Below are positions 55,946 to 64,000 of a stretch of 64,000 bases of DNA, one piece after another (the stretch's first letter is position 1; every line of letters begins with the position of its first letter). The DNA is from Dipodascopsis uninucleata var. uninucleata (taxonomy: Eukaryota; Ascomycota; Lipomycetes; Lipomycetales; Lipomycetaceae): the NCBI GenBank assembly GCA_030568195.1, contig JAJLTO010000005.1:1116001-1180000 (forward strand). The letters run 5' to 3'. The position numbers and the translations under genes were made by a program. The notes beneath the pieces were generated by a model. It had not been told where the DNA came from. It did not search any database and was given only the letters and a program-made list of their open reading frames with translations.

Positions 55946-58816
55946 TTACTTCATCATCGCTTGTGCATTACCTTCGCTCCATTCCTTCCACACCTGTTCG
56001 TCCCTTTGTTTCCTCATGCGTTCAATCTCTTCTATGCCACCAGATTTCTTCAGTTTACTCTCACCTACAAATTCTTCAAGCTCCTTTTCGAACTCGTCAA
56101 CTCGAGATGCATTCACTTTCTTTCGCAGTTTTTCTGCACGCTCAATTGCCTCAACACGGCTCTCATGATTGGGGTTTAATGCTTTAACCTCCTTAAGCAC
56201 AGCATCCTTGCTTGATATAGCGTCAACTGGACTCAAAGGTCCACCAGCATAGTTTATCGGAGCTCTGGGTCGCGAAGCCTTTGATTGAGCTTCTGTAAAT
56301 TGTTTGACAAGTGATAGCGTCTCAGAGGCCTGCTCCAAATCCTCTTCTAAATCGCCAATAAGATCTTCTTGAAGCTTGAAATATTGCTGCTCTTCAACAA
56401 GACTATCCAACTCCTTCTCCAGAATCTTTTTCCATATTGGCTTCTCCTTCTTGATATAGTCTGTCATAGCCTTCAGTTCGCCTTTCGCCTCTTCCAGATC
56501 TTTCTCTACAGATTCGAGATCTCTAGGTAGTGGTCGGACGCCTCTAGATGCAACGTCTTTTCGTAAAGCCTCTACCAGATCCTGGATATCATCTACCCTA
56601 CCCAAGAGTTTGTCAGAATCGTCAGACAATCTATCATGATATTGCGTGATCTTGTCGTTTCCACTAGTGACAATGTTCGTTTGAACTGTCTGCTTGCTTG
56701 TCGCGACCTTTTCACGTACAGATGAAAGCGTATTTTCTACATTCTTCATCATCACCTTATGTATCTGTCTAATTGTGGCAAGTTCCTTTTTAAGACTTGT
56801 AATTTCTGCAATTTCTACTATTGGTTTCGCAGTTTTCATTGGTTCCTGTGCGGATAGTGCTGGTGTAGAGCTTGGAGATGTTGAAACTGCCGCTGGAGGC
56901 ACTGTTGATTGAGCTTTGGAGATATTATTCAAAGCTGCGCTCATTTGAGACGCTATTGTCTCTTCGTTCGCCTTTAACATCTCGCTGAACTTCTCGATTG
57001 ATTTGTGCTGGCTCGCCGCAAGTGTTGAAATATCTCTACTCTGTGACACTATAGTTTCTTGCAACTCTTTGAATAGTGTCATAATCTTTCCAAGAAATTC
57101 CTTCGTTTCCTTCTTGCTATCGTCCACTATTTCAATGTTTAGGCTAACCAATGTTCCAGCCTTCACATCACAAACAGTAGACTCCTCGAGTTGGTAACGG
57201 ATTCCCGACTCTTTATCTTGAATATATATATCAGGGAAATTTTCCGATCCCGGGGAATAAGAAAAACTTTCTATAAACAATAGTCTAATAGCCGCAATCG
57301 AAATTTCGGATAACTCTGCCTTCTTAACCTGGCTTCCTAGCTGAATGAAAATTGAAATTACTTCGTGTTCAGATGCAGATTGTCTTCTATCTTCAGTGTC
57401 AACACTATTGGTCTCGGGTAGCTCCTTGATATCCTCAGTTACTAAACTCGGTCGTAGTCGATTTGAAGAATCTGACGACTTCGAATTCATTGCAGAGTCT
57501 TCCGTTATAGAAGTCATTTGAACACTACCACTAGAAACACGCCTGGGCGATATTATCTGACCACCTGCAAGCACTGAAATACTTCCCGATCCACCATGTT
57601 TTGAATATTGATACGCCGACATTCGACGAGAAGCTCTCCGCTCAAGTGCATCACCCTTTTGTAATGCTGCCAGTGGATCTTTCAATATCTGATGCCTAGA
57701 GGGTGCAGTTTCGAGTAAAGATATTTCAGGATTAAGATTTACGTCTCGAGTATTGGCTATGCTTGAAAAATCAAGCTCTTGATTATTAGGAGGTAGTACT
57801 CCTGAATATCGATCGGAGAAGTTTGGTTCTGTCAATCCAGAAGTTGTACTTGACATACTTTGCCCTCGTCTTACCGGACTAGTAGCCATTGACGATGATC
57901 TTGAGGGCATTTGGTAAGACGGCGACTGCTGTATACCTGTAGTAGTGTTATTCCTCCGAACAACAGAGCTCTCTGATATCGACGGCGACGCCGGTGTGAC
58001 AATTCCTGAAGGTATAGAGGACTGACTCTTGATAGAAGATGATGCACTTTGCGAAGTTTCTTGCGAAGCGGCCATCATGGATCGTAAGACTTGCTGCTTC
58101 GTTTTCAAACCCTGTAAGAGATTCACAATGATCTCTCGAATCGAAGGTAGATATAAGTCTAGACCGGCTTGTGACTGTTCTTGAGATAAGGCTTCTTCTA
58201 GAATCATTCGTAAATCAGACGGAACGTCTCCAAGGTCACTATTACAATGCTGTGAGCAAAACGTGTTCAACACAAACACCAGCTGATTTTCCCCTGATGA
58301 TGACTATAAATCAACCTACCTCACGTCAATGCCAATTCTTTGAAATGCACGAGTAGTGATGTTAAACTCATTTCCTAAAGAAACATACACATCAGAAACC
58401 TCTTTTTCCGAGGTTTCTCCATGGGCCCATTGACCTAGAGTTGACAGTAATTGTTTGGTAGCTATTAGCAATTTGGTAACAGACGATTCGATCGTACTCA
58501 TCTATAGTGAGATTTATAGTCAGCTATCAGATTTTAGGATATTTGAAGTTCAGTGGCCCTAATATTCTTCTCAGATATGAAATGACTATGTTCTCATTGT
58601 TCCCATATCAAAGTATAGGCTCTTTCCTCTACAATTTTATATCTAATAGCAACTTACCGACGCCTGTTTCTTAGATGTATTTCGCTTCTGTGATCCCGAC
58701 AGTCCCGACATTGCGCTCGCTCGATTGAGACTTCGATTGCCAGAGGAGATCGACCTGCCAGATGCGATAGAGGAAGACGATGACGAAGACCCTGGAGGTT
58801 GTAGACTATCATTCAT
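55946..58816 (-). CDS. BUD6: Bud6/Aip3 actin-nucleation-promoting polarity factor
   Basis: Exons complement(55946..58238, 58320..58501, 58658..58816) give 877 residues (yeast Bud6 788). Exon 1 is Ser-rich and basic (MNDSLQPPGSSSSSS). The joins restore QASMSTIESSVTKLLIATK and GIDVSDLGDVPSDLR, the conserved N-terminal Bud6 block. The C-terminal half has the AIP3 domain (about 400-870): a globular start FIQLGSQVKKAELSE, then a long coiled-coil core and a flank ending RKQRDEQVWKEWSEGN. Bud6 works with formins to nucleate actin cables at growth sites and in cytokinesis. Between the two halves lies a Ser-rich linker with likely phosphosites. Introns are 156 and 81 bp with GTAAGT and GTAGGT donors. 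Confidence 0.93.
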
Positions 58817-59764
58817 GGTCGCAGATTAAAAACCAAATTTGCCTTTTGTTTGCCTTTAATTTAGTGCTCTAACTCCTACAGTAAGACTCGAAGCAGATAT
58901 CAAACTATATATAATTCAACCGATCAATCAAATAAGTCGCTTGTACCTAATTGTTCTAAAGACTGACTATCTCGTTAGCATAAAGAGGATATTTTGTTGC
59001 TCATATTCTATCAGCATTCGGGTGGAATTAGGTTGACTAGCGAGACTATTCCACCTTCCGGGCAATAGAAGTGCAGATACATACTTTTCATTATATATTT
59101 GTAAATAATCCCTTCTAATCAAAAAATCGACGTAAACTGCTGGTTTTCATGATATTACAGAGCCCGTTAATTTGTGTTTGTGCACGTTAGGAATAGCAAA
59201 GCTCTAGATATACATATGGAAAATAATCATGTGGTGGAAATTGCAGCGTGTTGTTCTTTACACTGACTTTACGGGTAGAATCTCTTTAGATTTTGACAAC
59301 AAGTTTGATTTTGGCCTGCACCAAAAAATCATAAAAAACAACAATAAACTGGCGGCGACGAAATAGAGTCAGCGGAGAGAATTTAAGTGCACAAGAGGAT
59401 AAAATTGTTTCTGGTCATATGTTATAAATTCTAAAATTTATGGGAGTGAAAATGAGCTATAATTCTACAAGTGTTAGCATATTTTAAATATTAAGAATTG
59501 CATAGTGCTAATCACTCGCATGAAAGATGTAAATTCGGAAATAATAGTACCAAAACGCCAATATTTGTACAATAAAATAGCATAATAGTAATGAAAGCCG
59601 TTAATTTAAGCATATATAAACCATTTAAAATTAAACATAATAGCTTGGAAAAAAAGATACTAAAACCTTGACTGTCATACCAATGTAAGTTACTAGCGAG
59701 GGAACACCCATGTAGAAACACGAATAACCATGCATTCGTTACTTAAGTAATTCAGATAAATCTA
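58817..59764. other. BUD6 upstream region and SWC4 3' flank
   Basis: 948 bp, AT-rich. No minus-strand ATG for about 180 nt above BUD6. Nothing else recognised. Confidence 0.4.
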
Positions 59765-61591
59765 TTAATCACTGAGCGCTTTCTGGGTCTTCAAAACTCG
59801 AACTTCCGCTTCAAGCTTATCTGCTTGTTTCTTCGCCTCTATCAATAAGCTGATAGCATTTTGAAGTGACTCGAAACGCTCGCATACTTTGGCAGTTGGC
59901 ATTGTCAGTTTTGGAGATATTCCCAGTTCAGCTAGCACAGAACTGACCTTTGACTGAACTGTAGGTTTTAGCGTACTTATTCTGGTGGAGCGTAAATACA
60001 CACCTTGAATGAGCTTATCATGCAAGGAAACACCATAAGCTGGCTCATCTCCAGGAGGCACACGCTTAGCTACCTTCTTCGCTGTCGCACTCATAGCCAA
60101 AGCAGCCTTTGATATAGGTTGTGCAGCAGGCGAAGCTTGGCTACGTCCACTTGGAGTCTGAATCTGTTGATGTTTGCTCGACGAAGAATGTAAGCCTTGT
60201 TGTTGAGTAAGTTGTGCTTCGGCTTGCGCTTGTTGAGCAGCTTGTTGCTGCGCCTGTAACAATTGTAATTGCTGCGGAGTCATACCTTTTTGAGCGGCAG
60301 CTTGCTGCAAGTGGACGTTAGCAGCCTGATCAGAAATCTTACGTCTACGGTTCTTATCAGAAGCCAATAGATTCGAAGCCAACTGAGCAAGACCTTGGTT
60401 TGACTGAAATTGTGCAAAAGACTGAGAGGTCTGCGGAGACTCCAACAGCCGTAATAAATCCTTTCGTTCTTCCACAAGCTTTTTAGACTTCTCCTGTAAT
60501 TTTCGATATTCCAATATAAGACGCTCCTCTTCTGCAATCTCACTAGGCGCTCTGCTAAGAAGCCTCTCTAAATGCTGCTTTCTAGCGATTTCTCGATCTT
60601 TATCATATTTCAAAGAGTTGAATAATTCTAGGTCTCTTGGTGTCCACTCAACATCACCCCGGTCTCGTTTATATTCCATCAGTTTTCGACAACATCCATA
60701 ATACCGCTCTTTCATATCTTCTAATGTGCGTATAGACCGTGGCTCATTCTCCTCAGCTTCATATTCATATCGATCCTGAATTACAAACCATCGCAGATCG
60801 TACTCACGACAAAGCTCAAAGAGATAATTGGTTTCTCGTGGCGTCCAAGCAGCATCTATGGTACTATCAATTAGCTAATTATAGCAATAAAGTATTTTCA
60901 TTAATATTACCTGCTAAGCACTCATCGTATTCTTCTTTCGTGTATGTCGGCACATCAACAGATTTATTGTACTTCGCAAAAGGATATTCATCTGAAGCCA
61001 ACTAAACATTAGACCAAGCGACCAAACAACTATGCTTCAGTTTCTATAACTATACGCACCATTTTGAGGAGCTCCTCTAACCCAATGATACAGCTCAAGG
61101 TCGTCACTTCTAGCGCTGTTCTTAAATCCTGTCCACACCCTTGTCGAATAGAAAACATTAGTTTCATGTTTAAAGCTCGATATATAGATTTCAAGCACAT
61201 CTTCCAATAATAAAAATGAATTAAGTCGAGTAATTTTCAAATACTTAAGGTACCTACCATGGTGAGGGCTTTTTCATCCAGTTTGGCTTCTCTTTGAATC
61301 GGCTCTCTATAACTGGCACAGCCGGTGTATTCTCGCCCAGCAAATTGTGTAATTCGCGGTGGATTCCTTCTGAAATAATAATTAGAAATTACAACAGCAT
61401 TTTTCTTCTAAAATGACTCTTAACCTGCATTTTCAAGAGAATAGAGGATAATAGGATCATAATCGTGAACTTCCATACTCACCTAGCTTTTTACCCTCTG
61501 TTTTCTGTCGCTTTGGAAGAGGGGGCCGACTTTCAGCTGAAGCCTGATGACTAGGCAAGTCTAATACATCCCGGACGTCCGCTGACGACAT
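59765..61591 (-). CDS. SWC4: SWC4/DMAP1 subunit of SWR1 and NuA4 complexes
   Basis: Five exons, complement(59765..60855, 60911..60991, 61060..61139, 61258..61369, 61483..61591), give 490 residues (yeast Swc4 476). The start MSSADVRDVLDLP and the joins LEGIHREL, PSPWVWTGF, PQNGDEYPF and CLAGDAAWT are all in phase, with donors GTGAGT, GTAGGT, GTGCGT and GTAATA. The SANT/Myb-like domain is DAAWTPRETNYLFELCREYDL with DRYEYE. A DMAP1-binding-type helical region follows, then a Gln-rich stretch (about 320-380) and a C-terminal block SLHDKLIQGVYLRSTRIS. Swc4 links histone acetylation and H2A.Z exchange in the nucleus. A start-stop element precedes the ATG, and the gene shares a 326-bp divergent promoter with SPC25. 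Confidence 0.93.
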
Positions 61592-61917
61592 ATTTACATG
61601 AATTCTTCTCACTTCCCAAATCTGAATATAATAATACAAGATGAAAGGATAAAATCTTCATTAAAATGTAGATAATCACCTCTTCTATAGTTTTCTGTCC
61701 TTAAGAACGACGAAAATTTTCAAAGCTCCAGAAGTTGCAAAGGGTAGGGGTAAACTAACACTACTTCCTTGTGAGGCGTTACGTGGGAAATGAAATAATA
61801 CTGTTTGTTTACATTATGAAGTGGTCTTTACCAAGAATATTTCTCTTCATGTTTTATAGGCAATAGCCTGAAACCTAGGATTTAAAATATCTATACTATC
61901 ACGGCATTAATGTAATA
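61592..61917. promoter_or_regulatory. Divergent promoter of SWC4 and SPC25
   Basis: 326 bp between start codons. It holds a start-stop ATGTAA (minus strand, 61599-61594) whose ATG is 8 nt before the SWC4 ATG. Confidence 0.5.
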
Positions 61918-62780
61918 ATGGCTTCAGTGCTGCAGTCAAAATCTTATCGCCTTGATAATGATATAGGCGATGACCAAGATGATAGAGCTCGACTGAATTC
62001 GCCATCTACAGCAAAAGCACCAGCAATTCCAGAATTCGCTTTCAATTTTGATGTGCTACGAAAAACGATTGATTCTTTCCAAAGTCGCTTTGATGAATAT
62101 ATTACATTTGATAGGAAAAAAGTCTTATCCGAGAGAAATGCTTTTGAGCAGGAAATGGCAGAATGTAAAGGTATGTATAATATCATATATCCAAGAATTA
62201 GGAGAAATTGTAGCTTACCATTGTCCGAAATCACATAGAGCAGCAATTGAGTATCTTGAAACAGATTGAGCACTACAAGGAAAGAGAATCTGAAATTGAA
62301 CAAGAACGTGCACGAGAAAGACAAGAAGTATTAGAGACTGAGAGGTCAATATCTGATTTCACGCAGAAAAAGCAAGAATTGATGCTACTAAAGGACGCGG
62401 TAGATAAACAAGTACGAGAGACACAAATGATTCTTGAGAGAAAGCGTGAAGAACGTGCCAAAGAAAGATCTAAATTCCTAGCACAGTCGTCGCAGAACGC
62501 CCCTGAGCTCATCTTCTGGGAGCATAATTTGGGAATGCGCATCGAAGGTGTTCAAGACGACTATCTTAAGATTGTATTTACTCTAATAAGTGAGGCATCT
62601 TGGAACAAAGAATACTATATTATTGTTGATCTAAGCGCAAGAGATTACGAAATAACGAAATGTGTACCAGAACTTGAGAAGTCTACTTTGGACGTGATAA
62701 CGATGAGACTGAACGAGTCAAGAGACTTCAGCAGATTTTTGAAAGAGGTCAGGAAGGCGTTTAAGGATAGTGTATTATAG
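61918..62780 (+). CDS. SPC25: Kinetochore protein Spc25 of the Ndc80 complex
   Basis: Exons 61918..62170 and 62239..62780, with a 68-bp intron (GTATGT, ACATAG), give 264 residues (yeast Spc25 221). Residues about 60-170 form a coiled coil (EQQLSILKQIEHYKERESEI). The globular RWD-like domain starts at ELIFWEHNLGMRIEGVQ and runs through YYIIVDLSARDYEITKC to the end. Spc25 pairs with Spc24 and ties the Ndc80 microtubule arm to the inner kinetochore. The N-terminal 45 residues are an extra, low-complexity segment. Confidence 0.93.
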
Positions 62781-63315
62781 TTGTTGATTTATTCTCCCAT
62801 CTGATAGCATCATTTAAATATATTATTCGCTTGTACCCTTTACCTCCATCTTAAATAAATTTGGGAAGATACTGATGAAAGGATCTATATTAGAGCTTAT
62901 ACTATCGAAGACTTCATACAAAGTCCAATTGTAGTCCAAGGTAGCTAATAATTCACAAATATTTGATAATATACTAACTTATACCTGCTGATTGTCGATT
63001 TTGAGCTTGAATATCTAGAGAAATCAGTCAATATAATATCTAAAGGTTTGTAAAATATGCAGAAGATGAAGTTGCGTGGACGAAATTAGAGATCAGCAAC
63101 TTTCTTTAGATATCGTGTATATTTGTGGCATATACACAACGAAGTTTTGATAAAACCATACAAATTTACTATTCTCCTTCTCATTTTGATTTGAAAATAT
63201 TGTAAATCTTATGAATAACGAGCTTTTTCTTTTAAGTAAATTGAGCCTTGAAGATAGTCAGATTATATACATTTGAAATTAATAGAGCCATTTAGCTCTT
63301 GCAAGTCTCACAAAA
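62781..63315. other. Tandem intergenic region SPC25 to PAB2
   Basis: 535 bp, AT-rich; expected SPC25 3' UTR and PAB2 promoter. No feature recognised. Confidence 0.4.
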
Positions 63316-63994
63316 ATGTCAGATAATCAGGTAAGTAATTTCGCTAAAGCTTGCTCTCACGAAGTCTGAAAATATTTTCAAGATCAATGTTCGATTGTGA
63401 ATTAGTCTTCCTAAATTCAACCAGACAAGGATTACATATTTTCAATGCAGATTTATGAGAAAAACACCGATATTCTTACTATAATGCTAATCAGGTTAAA
63501 ATGTGGTGTAGGATGATCTCGAAGCGATGAAGGCGCGTGTTGCTGAGATGGAAGCTGAGGCAGCAAAATTGAGAGAGATGCAAGAGACTCTAGAAAAAGA
63601 GGGCCAAGAACTAAAAGAGGACAAAGAAGATGTTGATGCTAGAAGTATTTACGTCGGAAACGTTGATTATGATTCAACTCCTGAAGAAATTCAAGCTCAC
63701 TTTCAGAGCTGTGGAACGATCAATAGGGTCACAATCTTACTCGACAAGTACACTGGGCTTCCTAAGGGATATGCTTACGTTGAATTTGCTGAACCAGAAT
63801 TTGTTGCCAATGCTCTAGTTTTGAATGAGAGCCTGTTCAGAGGTCGCAATTTGAAAGTGGTTCCTAAGCGAACGAACGTTCCGGGTATGTCGGCTCGCGG
63901 GCGTGGAAGAGGACGTGGTAGAGGAAGAGGATTTCCTCCTAGAGGATATCGCGGTGGATTTAGAGGTCGTGCTCGGGGCTACAATCCCTATTGA
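63316..63994 (+). CDS. PAB2: Nuclear poly(A)-binding protein, Pab2/PABPN1 type
   Basis: Exon 1 (63316..63330) encodes only MSDNQ and ends in GTAAGT; after a 181-bp intron exon 2 (63512..63994) continues [20 protein letters not shown]. The protein has 165 residues, close to fission-yeast Pab2 (166). It consists of a coiled-coil helix (about 8-45), one RRM (RNP2 IYVGNVD, RNP1 KGYAYVEF) and an Arg-Gly-rich tail, a target for arginine methylation. Pab2 binds nuclear poly(A) tails and recruits the exosome for RNA surveillance, including snoRNA and meiotic transcripts. Complete within the window by six bases. Confidence 0.95.
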
Positions 63995-64000
63995 GTTTAA

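Overview
The window is 64 kb of gene-dense nuclear DNA from an ascomycete fungus. Evidence for this: VID27, JJJ1, EFG1, TYW1, SOM1, NOT1, BUD6, SWC4, SPC25 and PAB2 homologues, an Anp1-type mannan polymerase subunit, a fungal-type long-tailed glycogenin, and about 30 short GT-AG introns, many with CTAAC-like branch sites. Coding DNA is mostly near 40 percent GC where I counted single lines. The Pab2-like protein is 165 residues, close to the fission-yeast protein, and genes are far more intron-rich than in budding yeasts. An early-diverging ascomycete lineage is my best guess, with low confidence. I saw no convincing tRNA, rRNA, transposon, virus-like element or CRISPR array.

Layout: VID27 (cut by the window edge), JJJ1-like J-protein, PP1 phosphatase, EFG1, VAMP7/Nyv1-type R-SNARE (0-9 kb); a 2.5 kb divergent intergenic region; glycogenin, an Asi-type RING protein, a PXA-domain protein, TYW1, a DUF1295 membrane reductase-like protein, a small SOM1-like gene, NOT1 (11.5-33.5 kb); a Stp-type zinc-finger factor, class II myosin with a short tail, ANP1 (34.5-46.9 kb); a 4.3 kb intergenic region; a steryl-ester-hydrolase-type lipase, transaldolase, BUD6, SWC4, SPC25 and PAB2 (51-64 kb). 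I rebuilt exon structures by matching splice sites to reading frame and to conserved protein sequence. Several coding exons are tiny (7 nt in PP1, 4 nt in TYW1, 15 nt in PAB2, 16 nt in the SNARE).

The genes are mostly unrelated housekeeping functions and show no operon-like logic. Possible functional links are an Asi-type ubiquitin ligase and a Stp-type factor 16 kb apart (in budding yeast Asi proteins remove latent Stp1/Stp2 from the nucleus), and two actin-cytoskeleton genes (myosin II, BUD6).

The least-explained DNA lies in three long intergenic regions (about 9-11.5, 37.2-39.5 and 47-51 kb). Each holds a GC- and CpG-rich stretch (50-70 percent on lines I counted) without coding signal. 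They are flanked by long 5' leaders almost free of AUG on the sense strand, which lets leaders for glycogenin, the SNARE, NOT1, the Stp-type gene and the lipase be inferred; the lipase leader appears to be spliced.
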